Assembly (NCBI GenBank): GCA_018907035.1
Contig: JACCIC010000018.1
Coordinates: forward strand, 1,705,001 to 1,769,000
Origin: Sycobia sp. Sy_11
Lineage: Eukaryota; Arthropoda; Insecta; Hymenoptera; Epichrysomallidae
Direction: 5' to 3'
Length of the DNA: 64,000 nt
The notes beneath the pieces were generated by a model. That model saw only the letters and a list, made by a program, of their open reading frames with translations, was not told the origin of the DNA and made no database searches. This document shows, piece after piece, positions 22,599 to 34,807 of the stretch. Made by a program: the position numbers and the translations under genes. Numbering within the stretch: the first letter of the stretch is position 1; every line of letters begins with the position of its first letter.

Positions 22599-25124
22599 GT
22601 TATCGGCCTTTATACGCCGACCTCATGCGCGATTCCGTTCTCGCTCAATCTTTAACGCTCGGTTTTTAGGCGCGCACGGCAATTGCCGCGCATAAAATCG
22701 ACGTCCCCTGAAAAATCGCTTGCGCGGATGGAAAAAAAAAAGAAGAAATAATCAAAGGACTCGTTTTATCGCATTGGAGACGTGTAGAGGGAAGCGCGTA
22801 TTAGACTTTCAGCCTATAGGGATGTAATGACAACTCTAACTCTACATTAGTATAAGCGTATAATGTTCTCGGCAAGGATGAGCCGAGAAAAGTTTGCCGT
22901 GTAAATATGCGCGACGAGCGTGTTTTCACGTGTATATATACACATATAGTATGTGTGTGTGTGCGCGCGCGTGTGTGTGTGTGTTTATATGGGCATCTTT
23001 AGACTGTGCGAAAGTTTCACGACCAGGGAAGTGGTCTAGGTATCCCCCGGTGTGGCGAAGGACGAAAACGAACTGATGGAAAACAAATGAAATTTTATCG
23101 CATTCTTTATAGCGAAATAAAAGGAAAAATCTGATTAATGCGAACTTTAAATAATTGCCTTACAGTTAAAGCAGATTCGGTTTAAAATGAAAATCATAAA
23201 AGAAATTATTGTAGTATTAAAAAAAATTCGTAATTTAAGCCTACTATCAATTATATAAACAACGTCCCGTTTTCTTTCTAATTAGAAATAAAAAATATCA
23301 ATTATACAATAAAAGGAAAAAGCACGCCCCGCGCAATTTAATTGCCGTACGTGGAAATTCAAATTTTCGCGCTACAAGCGTAGGCGATCAATTAAAACGC
23401 GAGGGCGAGCGCCGCCGATTTAATAAAGAGCCATACACGCAGTTCGCCAGCTCGGCCGTGCCACGTGTACAAGTACATATGCGCGTCCGCCGCGACGCGC
23501 CGCGACGAGGAAGCGGCCACGGCCGACGGCGCGGACGCGACGCCGCGCGAACGTCCGCGAAATCATCCGTCATTATTATATATGCTGCGCGCGTCCGGCG
23601 GACGACAGCATTAAAGAATGGTACAGAGCAAGGGTGGTGTGGGAGGGGAGGGGTGTGTATAGGGCCTGCGGGCTTTTCGGTATATATATACATATATATC
23701 ATCAACATCAGCTCAAAGTTGCGCGCGCTCTGGCCCCTTGTTTCGCGATGAATGGTTCATGATTACGTTCAAATTATATGCACGGGTTAAAATATATTCG
23801 AATTAGACTGCTTCCAGCGAGGGAAGGCGCGTGCGAAGTATTCTGTGAGCCGTGGTCGACGAAAGGGTTTTTTTTTTCAAAAATTGTACATACATATCGC
23901 ACATTATATACGTTACATGGAGTTCTATTTAATTTAAATTTTATATATGTGTGTGTGTGTGTACATATATGTATATTACAATTTTGTTTTCAATTCAGAG
24001 TTTCCGATCTTTTTTTCCTGGAATTTTGAAATTCCGAAATTCCAAATATTTCATCGAAATTCGCACTGATTGAACCAAAAAATTTATTTTTCGAAACTTT
24101 GATATATATATATGCACAGACGCATATCGCCTAGGGAATTTTTTATTTCAATATAATATTAATATTGGATGTTTCTACCGAAAGTCCTAAAAGTATGAAT
24201 TAAGGCTATTTTAAAGGATGCTTTTAACGAACTTCTACTAAGAACAGACGAGAAGCACTACCTAAGAGGTGACGTAAATTTCGACTATGTATACGAGAAG
24301 CAAAAGATTTTATTTACAAAAATGTACTAATCGAAATAATTGCTTGTTTATCAAAAAAAAAATCTAAGATCACACCGATACATCGTCAATTTCATAAATT
24401 AACATAAGAATAATATATGCAATACAATCAAAATTACCTACAAATTTTAAAAACCCCGACCAATTCAGCCGGGTTTGCAAATTGCAAATGGTTTTCGTTC
24501 GATTTTACAAAAGTCCCTGGGCCACGGTATTTCTTATGGAGTTTTGTAGCGAATGAAGTCAAGAAATGATTTTTGAATCTTTAAAATACATCCATAAATA
24601 TAATTCGAAGTAAAAGTCGTTTAAATTTGGCAGGTAATGCGAAGCAAGCTCGAAATTATGTAATTAACGAATTGGTTATATAATAACCATATGCAATGGT
24701 ATATTCGGTTGACTTTGATCGTTACTTAACGAAAGAAGCCCGATTGTTTTACGAATGATAAAAGTGTAAAAAGCTTCCGATAGACGCTCATTCGCTGCGA
24801 ACGTTAACAATTAATCCAGCGTGCGGCGAGGCTGTATCGCGTCGTGCACCCCCTACGCAGGGATTCTCCGAAAAATCGATCTAGCGAGAAATGGCCGCGA
24901 TCGGCAATTCGTAATTTAACGTTCCGCCTCGGCAATAAAGACGTCCCATTATTATTGCATTCGTCGAGATTTTTTTCCTCCTTCGCTGTTTCAGCTCGCC
25001 AAAGCGCGCCGCGTCAATATGCGCGCAAGACAGATGTATATGCAAATAGACGTTTCTAAGAATAGGCATTGTGCGCGAAGGTGAAGCGCGTTCAATATGG
25101 AAAGTGACACCGGGGATACTGGAG

Positions 25125-25127
<3 letters not shown>
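22599..25127. other. Non-coding stretch, no gene seen
   Basis: Mixed A/T-rich DNA with a CpG-rich segment at about 23330-23660 and a short GT-rich patch near 22950-22984. I found no domain-bearing or splice-bounded frame. Confidence 0.4.

Positions 25128-25156
<29 letters not shown>
25128..25156. repeat. (CT)n microsatellite
   Basis: CT run of about 29 bp. Confidence 0.94.
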
Positions 25157-25160
<4 letters not shown>

Positions 25161-25470
25161 GCGCAAGCCGCGCGCGCGTACCTTCTTGTTCCCCGTATAC
25201 GCGTGTCCGCGTTGAGGAACTTTCGCGGGACAATTATTGCGCGAGCACCATGGAGCTGACACGTATAGGCCGATCCCGCGCGTATAGAGGAGGCGGCGCG
25301 GTGGACTGTAATACCCGAGCGTCGGAAAACACTATTTAAACTGTATATATATATATGGATACATCGGGGCCATACGAAGGAAACGACCGGGAACCAGCCG
25401 CGCGCTTTTGAAACGCGACGCCTTTTGGCCCGACTCAAAAAGACGCTCGGACTGTACATATATATAAATA

Positions 25471-25551
25471 CACACACACACACACACAACCACACACACA
25501 CACACACACACACACCACCACACCACCACACACACCACACACACACACACA
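25471..25551. repeat. Interrupted (CA)n/(CCA)n array
   Basis: About 81 bp of CA broken by several ACC/CCA steps (25519-25538), so CA and CCA units are mixed. Confidence 0.95.
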
Positions 25552-25645
25552 TATATGTATATATTTATATATGTATATTTCGCTATATGACTGACCGCGC
25601 GACCACAGTACGGATTCGCGGATGAGGCTTTCTGGCTCAAGAGTT

Positions 25646-25655
25646 CCCTCTCTCC

Positions 25656-25686
<31 letters not shown>

Positions 25687-25694
25687 CTCTTCTC
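25646..25694. repeat. Imperfect (CT)n tract
   Basis: About 49 bp of CT with CCC and TTC interruptions, 95 bp from the CA array. Confidence 0.93.
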
Positions 25695-25819
25695 CATCTG
25701 TCTTTGGGCGCGGAGTTGAAGAACCTCCAATATAACTCAAGTGTGTGTATATACAGCGGCAAAAATTAGCGCACAGTCCCGTGTATAATGTTGCGCGCAA
25801 ATTTTGCGCAATCTGCTGA

Positions 25820-25821
<2 letters not shown>

Positions 25822-25860
<39 letters not shown>
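25822..25860. repeat. (GT)n microsatellite
   Basis: GT run of about 39 bp followed by a short TA run. Confidence 0.96.
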
Positions 25861-25868
<8 letters not shown>

Positions 25869-26384
25869 GCATGTCTCTGATTCTATGCACTTCTTCGTAC
25901 GCACGCTTGAAAATGTATTTTAAAAGCAGTTGGATACCTTTTGGTGTGTGCACACACACTTACGCGTACGCGCGGGCACACACGCACACACAAATGTATG
26001 TAGAAAAACTAGTTGTTTCATAATACACTTTGACAACTTTAATTTTAGCGGACAGATTGGATATTTCAATTTCAATACCGATCGAATCCACTCTCCTTCT
26101 ATGGCTCGTATATTTCGGCTTCCATTCATTTTTTTTAGGGAAACATAAAATACAAAGCAATAAAAACACAAAAAAAATGAAAATGAACACCCGAGATTTA
26201 TCGATATTGCTCGACGCACGACAGATGCACTTTACGAATCTGGCCTATAGACTTCACTTATCTTTCAAGGCCAAATAATATCGCACGTACGGGCTAAGCT
26301 TGGATATTAATATCGATCCACTTGCGAAATTCTGGGCGCGGAGTCGAGCGACCGCACGGCGGTCGACTGGTGTTGCATTTGGCC

Positions 26385-26387
<3 letters not shown>

Positions 26388-26434
<47 letters not shown>
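26388..26434. repeat. (AT)n microsatellite
   Basis: AT run of about 47 bp. Confidence 0.96.
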
Positions 26435-26443
<9 letters not shown>

Positions 26444-26581
26444 TAGATTCTCTGCTGCGCGGCGTTAATTCCACAGGGGCAAGTAATTCAAACCTTTCAA
26501 TTCTCGCTTTTCATCTTTCACCATTACCTCTTTTGTTTTTATACCTCCTTTCGTCTTTATCTGTTCCTGAAAAGCTTAAAC

Positions 26582-26584
<3 letters not shown>

Positions 26585-26624
<40 letters not shown>
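26585..26624. repeat. (AT)n microsatellite with shared right flank
   Basis: AT run of about 40 bp. Its right flank ATTCCTGTGCACTTTTCT (26623-26640) matches the flank of the array at 20840-20892 at 17 of 18 bases. Confidence 0.96.
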
Positions 26625-26626
<2 letters not shown>

Positions 26627-26640
26627 CTGTGCACTTTTCT

Positions 26641-27627
26641 CTGATGACGTATAGTAACGAAAAGAACATAGGGATGAAAGGATTGCTTGATCTGAGAGGA
26701 TAACGGCTCCAAATTTTTTGAAAATAATTTTGATAGAAGACCTAAAAATTAAGTGATAAGATATGGCTTATTTAGGCAGTTTTTCATCGGAAAATTTAGT
26801 TAAATTTACAACTATAATTGGATTCATAATTATATTTTTCTTTCTACAGAAAATTAAAAAAAATATTAAATGTTTAAGAAAGTTTAAATCAATTATAAAA
26901 TATAATAATTAAATGTAAAATTAATAATTTCACTAGCGTCTACTGATATGAAGTAAGCTAAGGAATATTTTTATCGGCCTTACAATCTATGTTATCAACA
27001 CAATTTATTAACAGACTGACCTTATTTTTAATCATCTTCGTAAAATCTGAAATAGAAAATCTGAAATATAAGATAAAAATTAATTTTCTTAGTAAATACG
27101 AATTCAGAACAGGCCCCTTGGTTAATTTTGTTCATTTTTCAAATTTTATTTTTTATATTTACGAGTTGATTGTATATCAGGTCTGACTGCTATGGTAATT
27201 AATAACTAAATTATTGAAAATACTAACGCGAACACGAAAAGATTATTTATAATGTCTATATTGAGACAAAAAATAATTTAGTAGAGATGATTAATAAACT
27301 TCAGTAAATATGAAATAGATGCCCCGGCATTCCGTCTTGTTCCACACAGTGTATATCAAATTCTTGTGGAATAACGAAAATCAATTTACTAACAAAATTT
27401 TTGCTTAATGCGCTTAATAAAATAAAACATACGTACGAAGCTCGCGTACATTTTTCAACAAAAACAATTCAGATAAGAGATATCTAATCTAATCTAGTAG
27501 GAAGGAATGCAAAAATTCATCCATCAGTTCGAGCGCCGATGCACAAATCGTATAAAAATTTATTATACATATCGCTGAAAATGTATATCCGCTGCAGACG
27601 GAGCGACCTAAAAAATTTGGATACCCA

Positions 27628-27630
<3 letters not shown>
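26641..27630. other. Non-coding A/T-rich stretch
   Basis: Strongly A/T-rich DNA without repeats or coding signal that I can support. Confidence 0.45.

Positions 27631-27664
<34 letters not shown>
27631..27664. repeat. (GT)n microsatellite
   Basis: GT run of about 34 bp. Confidence 0.95.
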
Positions 27665-27666
<2 letters not shown>

Positions 27667-29091
27667 CGTTCGGTAACGGCCGCGTGTATCGTAGCCAACG
27701 CGCGGGTAATTGTTTTACGTCAATCCCGAGCCGTATCAACGCAGCGAGTTGAGAAAAAAAAAAACAAAAAGAAAAAGAAAAAAGAAATATGAAAGAGAAG
27801 AAACGGAATACGAGCGACTCTGCACTTTCGCCCGCGTGTCGGCGACATTTGCCGCGGTAGTCGCTTCGCCGGCGATTTCTTCACGGGCTGTCCGCGCCGC
27901 AAACGCAGTTAGAAGGAATCCTCCGGCGTCAGCAGAGCGAGGCCGCCACACGGGCCGGCGGACCCCGATGTCTCGGGAATATCAAGCGTAATTCCAGCGC
28001 GGCCCGATCTCCGATCTGTCGGCCTTTCGCGCGGAAATACCCTATTTCGGGGTTTTTTCATCCCCCCCCCCTCCCATCCGGCGACAGGTTCGATTGGATT
28101 ATTATTTATGGGAAAAACGTGTACGGAAATTTTTGAAAATTTTAAGATTAGTTTTACAAAAACAGTTAACGGTGATGTGGAATTCAATGATGATCTCGGT
28201 ATTGACCTTTGAATCGCAATAGGTCCGACGAAATCTCCATATTTCACGACGGATATCTGTTTATTATGCCTGTTTTCAATTTCCATAGAAAAAAAGGAAA
28301 ATGTCTATGTGACGTTGTTAGGGATGCGTTTTTATAGAGTATAACAGTTGGGATCTGATAAGTATTTTGAATTAAAATGCTGGAATAGAGTATACATAAA
28401 AGATTATGAATAATAGACTACAAATAAATCGAAGAATTTCCAAAGTGTCGGTATAATCATAGGGGCACTGCATTTAACGACAAAACAATGCATCGAGTTA
28501 AAGAAAGAAAACTGTTCAATCCATTATTTTGAAATTGAGGATCGCTTTGAATTCGACAGCGAAATTTACCATGTAGTTCCATTTATATACTTCTTATGCA
28601 AATGACCAGCTTTAAAGGACAATATTTAATAGCGCAGATCTTGACCTCTAGGGATTGCTTTAGCCATAGATCAAAATGTATACTTAAATGAAAATTTTTT
28701 TGGCTTTTTTTTATTCTACGTCTTTAAATCACCCTGAAATACATGCTCAAGGCAATGCCAAGCTCACCCTTCCAGTTCCAGTTGGAACTTACGTATTTCA
28801 CTGTTTCTGTACCACTGAGCCTCGAGTATTTCCAGGAGTTTCGATACAGTTTTCCCTCTTCAACCTGTACAAGTCACCTTCGTAATCCCGACGATGAACC
28901 AGTAGGGGTCGCGTCTACAGTTTTGAACTAAACTCGAGAAAATTTACGGCAACCGTGAGGCAGGGGGTAGGGGCAATTAACTATGCACTCGGTAGCCCGG
29001 CGCCAATGAGAAACGAACAGCCAATATACGCGAATCAAAGTACGACTGTCGATTAAGCGTCCTCCTCACCCTACAACCACCCGTCGTCTAA

Positions 29092-29092
<1 letters not shown>
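27665..29092. other. Non-coding stretch, no gene seen
   Basis: An A-rich polypurine-like tract (27752-27790), a CpG-rich patch to about 28080 with a C-rich run, then A/T-rich DNA. No recognisable gene. Confidence 0.4.

Positions 29093-29142
<50 letters not shown>
29093..29142. repeat. (CT)n microsatellite
   Basis: CT run of about 50 bp on the edge of a GC-rich island. Confidence 0.97.
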
Positions 29143-29146
<4 letters not shown>

Positions 29147-29159
29147 TTTATCCCTCGTC

Positions 29160-29900
29160 CAAGCGCGCCGTGGGGCACCATCGGGAATTTACTTAACGAC
29201 ACCGGAGAGTGGGAAAAGTCCTGCGGGGGGAAGGGGGGTTTAACCACACCGCCGGCGCAGCCGCGGGGAGCAGAAAGTTATGCGCGCAATAAGTGTCGGG
29301 GCTACCGGCCGCCGCGGCCGCTGCGGCTCCGCGGACGGCGAGCGCGCGGCGCTCACCGAGAACCGGTCGGCCGGATTCACCGCCGGGCGCGCATCGGCGC
29401 GTTCGTTAATTAAGCGCGGCGCGCGAAAATCCGATCGGTGCCTTCGGACAAGTGGGTCAGAGCGCTGCGGCGAAAGTTGGCCGCGACGGGGGCCCGGTGA
29501 GGTCGCGGCGGGTGGGGCGGAGAGGAGGGGGAGGGGAGGGGAGGCTCCCATTATAACAGGCGCCTTAAACCAGGCGAAGCTGCACGCCGCGGAGCTCCGT
29601 GGAAAATACCCGTTCGAACGTCGGCGGAGACGAGCGGCGTCGTCGGCGACACGTGTTTCGCGTTAACGCAGCTCCGTCGCGGTCGGCGGGGCTGGGGCGG
29701 GGGCGAATTTAAAAGCTCGAGGGCGCGGGCGACGGCGATGTTTTTAGATCCGTCCGGAATTTCTTTGTGCGGCCGTCCTCTGTACGGCGCCGTCTCCGCC
29801 GGGGCATTCGCTGTGCTCGCTTGTCGACAGTTCGCGACGGGGTTACGCCGGCGCAGGCTGTCGTCGGTCTCTCTCGTCGGTTCACCCCCCCCCGCTCCCG
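29160..29900. other. GC-rich, CpG-dense island, no gene established
   Basis: About 740 bp of strongly GC-rich DNA with abundant CpG. All frames are open by composition and give Arg/Ala/Gly-rich products without motifs. It could be a promoter or unmethylated island, or a 5' exon region, but I found no start-plus-donor arrangement like that at 33973-34027. Confidence 0.35.
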
Positions 29901-29961
29901 AATTTTTTTAGATTTCGCTCGCTGCAACGCGAGTTTATGTACGGCGATGTTCGAATTATAG

Positions 29962-32900
29962 CTTATAAACTGGAATGTGCCTCGAGGCGTATGCGCGGCT
30001 TGGGAAAAGAGTCAAGGGAGCAGCCTTGAGGGATTTAACGAGGCCATCGAAATGAGCCGCCCAATTTTGGAACCGGGGACTTAGTTAAAGTTTGCGGAGA
30101 CCATTCTTTATTTTTCCAATTGATTATGTATCCGAGGAGCAATTTTCAGCGAAATATCAGTACGTTAAAGGGATAACTGCTCAATATAATAAATCTTTCA
30201 GGATATCGAGGGGACTATTCGAATATCTGGCCCAATACTGAACGCAGATCTTAAATACGTCATTGAATCTACGACACAATCCCCTTTATGAGTCACGCTG
30301 ACTTGTATCAGGAATGTATATTGTTGACCTTAGAAAGTTCTTAATAAGGTCCTGGGCGCAAAGTCTGGTCGGTTATTCGTACATAGTCTATCGGGTCTCC
30401 TGGTAAATTGGTATTCTTGAATTTCTCCTTGAACCACTTTCAAGCTTTCAAGATATTACAGGTATATTCTCTAAAACGGGATAATTGAAAGGCAAGTTAT
30501 TGAAAGTTTGTATTCACTTATTTCGCCGACATGCCTTCACACAAGATGGACATGTCTTACGTAATGGCAAAAAATGAAAAATGTCACCGAATGAATAGGC
30601 GAAGATATATTTATAAAATAAATAAAGAATTGCCATAAGTCGTGCTAATTCACGTGTTCCATGCGTACAAATGCTTGAAAAGAATAAAATATTTCAAAAA
30701 TAGTATATGATACGATGGAGAAAATTTCGAGCCTGACTTGCATAACGAACGTCTACCAGATCAAAGCATACCGTCATGGATATGCACTTGAAGATCGAGT
30801 AGCTCAATTCAACTAAGCGCCTCGTATTAATATAATCGAGGATAGTTATTTTTATAAGAGCTTTCCAAAGAAATGCACGTCGGCACCTAGTACCCAATGG
30901 AAGAACCGACCGACTGTGCTAATAGTATTGATTTTGTAGACGAAGTGAAAAATTGAATTAAAATTTAAGTGTACTGTCTCTAGAGTTTAATAGAAAAGTT
31001 GAAAAATTACTTCAGAGGTAAGTGTATAGTATTTTCATTTAATAACGGATCAAATTAATTTCACCCATTGCTATACGTTACATTCAAAGTTCACTTTACC
31101 GATCTTCACGTGTTGCGCACTTTTTCTATTTCAAGGTTTGGTATGTTCTTATACTCTCGGTTTACAGTATTTTACGGGAGGCTCGTTTCGCGGCTCTTTT
31201 CGAGAATGACATCTTGTAACAATCCATTTCAACGTCCTGTCTGACCGCGCGATAATCTATTGAACATATTGCATCAGTTTTCTCGCAATCAAAATTCTCT
31301 ATCGTGTTCTCTGCGATTAATTAATTGTGTCGTTATTATCTCCTGAAAGCGTCGTTACTTTTTTTTTGGGAAAACAACTTAGAGGCATAATAAAATAAGT
31401 TAAAGCAATTAAAAAGACATTGCTGAATTGGTAAGTTCAAATTAATTCATAACGCTCGGGCTCCTTTTGTAATTTGAGAAGGCATTTGGCCATGAGTCAC
31501 GGATTCATAAAACTTATAAATTGCTTCGAATTTCAAACTCTTTAACGGCAGTTGGTAAAGAAAGTTCCGCATAATCTAATTAATAAAATGTGAATTGGAT
31601 TGTGATTAAATTTTACTATCGTATCCAAATTTAATGGACATTTCATTTTTAATTGAGACCAGTTTAAGCTTAATTCTGCTCCCCCCCCCTCCTCTTTTGT
31701 ACGGTCAATTTTCTATATTCAGCTCGGCATTAAGTGTTGAGGTTGGCTTCAATTAATTCATTCACCAAAGTTGGCAAAAGTTACTTCGCGGTAGTATGCG
31801 CGCGCGCTTCCAGCAAAGGACCATTCCGGAGTTCGTATCAAAAGGCACATTCTGTTATATAAATCGTAAATTAAAGAATACGAGCATTGGAGGTCTGTAT
31901 TGAATATAGAAACAAAACGAAAAATGTTTAAGTGCTTTGATGCCTTGTCAGCGACCAAGTACGGTTTTTATTGGCTAAGCGATATGAATGACGTCATGGC
32001 ACAATATCAAAATTATCCGCTATACAAGGCTTTGACATTTTATTTACTTGCATAAAGATGGTCGTCGGTCGGTGAAGAGGAAATTTCTACAAATAATAAT
32101 GCCTTTTGACATTGAACGATGGCTTTCTGAATGAAGATTTGACAAATTTACGATCAATGAACGTTTATCTATTGGTCCATAGGATTATAACGTGCGAGAT
32201 GAAAAGGAACCGTGTACACAAAAGAAACGTCTAATTGTACTCTTATCCTATAAATAATGTAGTATGAATAATCAACTTACGTAGCATTAAATTAATGATG
32301 TAGTAAAATTAGAAAAGTGCAAAAAGCCTTTTGCATTGTGACTAGTTATTATTTATTACGGAAAATATCTCTATCAATTATGGACTCTATAGTAATCGTG
32401 CGAAATTCTTTTGTTATTCTTAATCAATCGTTAAATAACAGCGGCACAGTAGCGATTTTAATTTTTTTTTTTATACATTCGGGTATTCATTATTTGTTCA
32501 TGTACCAAAACACCGCTATCGACCTTCGCATTAACGTTGCTAATTACTCTTCGATTCTTATTGTTCTAATTTTTATTCTAATGATAATTAAATGTCTCAA
32601 TTTTCATAAAATATCTATCTATTCACACATTTTCTTCTGACATGATTAAGTGTAATTTTCTTAAATGCGTTCTTAACAAGCTTTATTCAACTCATCGTGA
32701 CGATCTCGGCGATACTCCGGATGAAGAAGTTATAGACGTGTGTAGTTAGTCATTTTTGTTATACTTATAGATTAAAGGACCATCATACTTGATCGATCAA
32801 TTAATATAAGTAAAACATTAACAACCTCGCTCGTTCATCGTCTCTACTCTTCTTTAATCACGAAAGTAAATATTGTGCCTAACTAAAATATCAATTTCAT

Positions 32901-33430
32901 ATAGAGTACTTCGTAGAAATACAGGCTTGATCCCTGTGTCAAGAATTGAGAATAACGGCTTTTCGTGCGTCGCGCGGATGAAGCGAGATCGATCTATCCA
33001 CGAGTTCTCCTTCTATTGTTGAGCGTCGTGTTAAACAACTTATCGATATCATATTGGAATTTTAATGGAAAGAACATTTTGCATCGAAGAAATTAATTTT
33101 GGCGACAAAATGAACTTGTTATTTTTTGAAAATTAATTATACGCTCTCGATCGAATTTGATTCGTAAGGAAAGAGCTATTCAATCGGATATTATATATTT
33201 TAATATACTTATGAATCGATGGATCTATTCCCCAGCAATTCGGCGGGGAATTATTCTTTTGCGCCTCAAGCTCGTAGAGCCTCGCGCTCGTTAATACTCG
33301 CACTGGGCGAAAATTCTGGAAATATTCAACGTCGTAATTTATTAACCGCGCGTATATACGTATATCCGCGCTGATATAATCCAACGTGGCTCTTTGTCGT
33401 CCGCTGCAAATACTTACTTTGGCCAGTGAA
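29962..33430. other. Long non-coding stretch, nothing supported
   Basis: About 3.5 kb of A/T-rich DNA without microsatellites longer than 20 bp, apart from a C9 run near 31680. No repeat, coding or RNA signal was recognised. The contrast with the repeat-dense DNA on both sides is real, but may be chance. Confidence 0.45.
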
Positions 33431-33532
33431 AACGCGCGCGCGCGCGCGCGCTCGCTTTAAAAAGCCGTTCGAGGTAAAAAGAAAAGAAGAAGAAAAAAAA
33501 AGAAGAAAGAAAAAAAGGGGGGAAAAAAATCT
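33431..33532. repeat. (GC)n run followed by homopurine tract
   Basis: About 20 bp of alternating GCGC (33431-33450) lies shortly before a purine-only A/G tract of about 55 bp (33476-33530). Alternating GC can form Z-DNA and a homopurine run can form triplex, so this is a structure-prone pair. It lies just inside the donor side of the candidate exon at 33973-34027. Confidence 0.75.
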
Positions 33533-33972
33533 CTGCCTTCCCGAGAGAGCAAACGAGACTCTTGAAGCGCGGTCGCTCGTGCTCATTTAGGATATGAGAC
33601 GCTATACTCTCTCCCTCTCTCTCCCCCCTCCCGCCCTCATTTCTTTTTTGCCCCTAAAATTCGCACGTCCTTATAGCGGCGTAAAAAAGCGCGCTCGGAG
33701 TATAACGGGCGCTTTTCTCCCTCTCCCCCCCCAACCCTTCGCCACCCTCTTCCCCCGCCAGCCCCGCGCTGCGCCCGCACTTATACGACGACTCGTAAAC
33801 GCGCTCCACGCGCTCGGGCTACACCCCGAGACGCGTCGTCGGCGGCGTTGTCCGACGAGGCGTTCGAGGTCGCCCCCTCCCCTCCACCGCCGGCGGAGTA
33901 GAGCCGGGTCTTGGCGGGGGGGGGGGGGGGGTTGGAGGACGAAGAGAGTAAAAAGAAAAGGGTCAAACTTAC

Positions 33973-34027
33973 CGAGCAGGCAGAAGAGAAGCAGGATCGT
34001 GGTCGCTCGGCGCCTGGTTCCGGCCAT
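33973..34027 (-). CDS. First coding exon: signal-peptide start plus splice donor, gene unknown
   Basis: On the minus strand the ATG at 34027-34025 sits in a good start context (AGG-ATG-G, A at -3 and G at +4). It is followed by MAGTRRRATTILLLFCLL: a basic n-region (RRR) and a hydrophobic core (ILLLFCLL), as in a secretory signal peptide. After 18 codons plus one base the sequence is CTCG|GTAAGTTTG, a consensus 5' splice donor with GT at 33972-33971, giving a phase-1 junction. A short leader exon ending in phase 1 is typical of secreted and cell-surface proteins with modular ectodomains. The frame also stays open upstream to another ATG at 34552, but that would-be extension is low complexity with a poly-Val run, so I start at 34027. 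CCCCCCTCTCTCAG just before the ATG could instead be a 3' splice site, making this a 56-nt internal exon. The later exons are not identified, so no family can be named. Confidence 0.55.
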
Positions 34028-34190
34028 CCTGAGAGAGGGGGGGCGGTTGATGGTGGCGGCGACGGCACACTTATTTTCTTCGTCCCGCTCTCGCTCTCTC
34101 GCGCCCTCGCTCCGTCTCTCTCTTTCCCTCGCGCGCTCTTCTACCTCGACGTCACCGATACGTGGTCGCTCCGCGCTCAGCACTCGGACC

Positions 34191-34224
<34 letters not shown>
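34191..34224. repeat. (CGA)n trinucleotide repeat
   Basis: About eleven CGA/ACG units. It gives poly-Asp on the plus strand and poly-Val on the minus strand in artificial frames, and lies in the presumed 5' UTR of the minus-strand exon. Confidence 0.95.
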
Positions 34225-34584
34225 TGCCTGGCGGACTGTCATCGCGTTCCGCGCCTCCGGCGCGCAGTGCCCCGATCTCCGCTGGACGGGGCGCGCGAGC
34301 GCCCGGCGACGCCTCCTCCCGCGCGCGTGCCGCTTCCCACCCCGCCTCTGGGCCGGCTCCGGCGGCGGCTACGCGCGGCCGCTCCTGGCTCTCCCTCGAC
34401 CTTCCCCTTCTCCCAATAATTATCGTCGGCCGCGCGCCGGCGCCTCCTCGCTCCGCGATCCCCGGCGCGATCGCGCCCGGCAATTTGCCACTCTCGAACG
34501 TCCCCCCTTCCCGCTCTCGATCTTCCCCCTCTCTGTTCTGCACGGTAAACAAAAATTTTTACACTTCTCAGTCGTCCCGCCTCG

Positions 34585-34632
34585 ACGCCGCCGCCGCCGC
34601 CGCCGCCGCTGCTGCTGCTGCTGGTGCTGCTC
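34585..34632. repeat. (GCC)n(GCT)n trinucleotide repeat
   Basis: About 48 bp of GCC units passing into GCT units, giving an artificial poly-Ala frame. Confidence 0.95.
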
Positions 34633-34807
34633 CCACGGCCTCCTGGCGATTCGTCCTGCCGGAGTCAGCTGGAAATCGGAGGAAAGAGAGGCGTTAGTGA
34701 TTATATTCGAGGATTTCTTTGACGGTGCTTGCAATTATCATTACAAAGATATAAAGATATTGAGTTGGTATCCTGGTATTTCCTTTAACGTTAAGATTCG
34801 ATGCTAA

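Larger units (their letters stand above)
33590..34700 (-). promoter_or_regulatory. CpG-rich island, candidate promoter/5' region of a leftward gene
   Basis: About 1.1 kb of GC-rich, CpG-dense DNA with a G16 run (33916-33931), a (CGA)n and a (GCC)n(GCT)n array, and pyrimidine-rich patches. It encloses the minus-strand ATG plus donor at 33973-34027, so its right part would be 5' UTR and promoter. I see no clear TATA box on the minus strand and cannot place the start site. Long frames on both strands here are low complexity. Confidence 0.35.

Noticed and set aside
32317..32640. 107-codon hydrophobic plus-strand frame
   Set aside because: Starts at GTG in T-rich DNA; hydrophobicity follows from T-rich second codon positions.
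33594..34807. Frames of 367 and 298 codons on the plus strand and 293 codons on the minus strand
   Set aside because: They are built from CpG-rich low-complexity DNA, trinucleotide arrays and pyrimidine runs, and overlap on both strands. Only the 18-codon leader plus donor on the minus strand has independent support.
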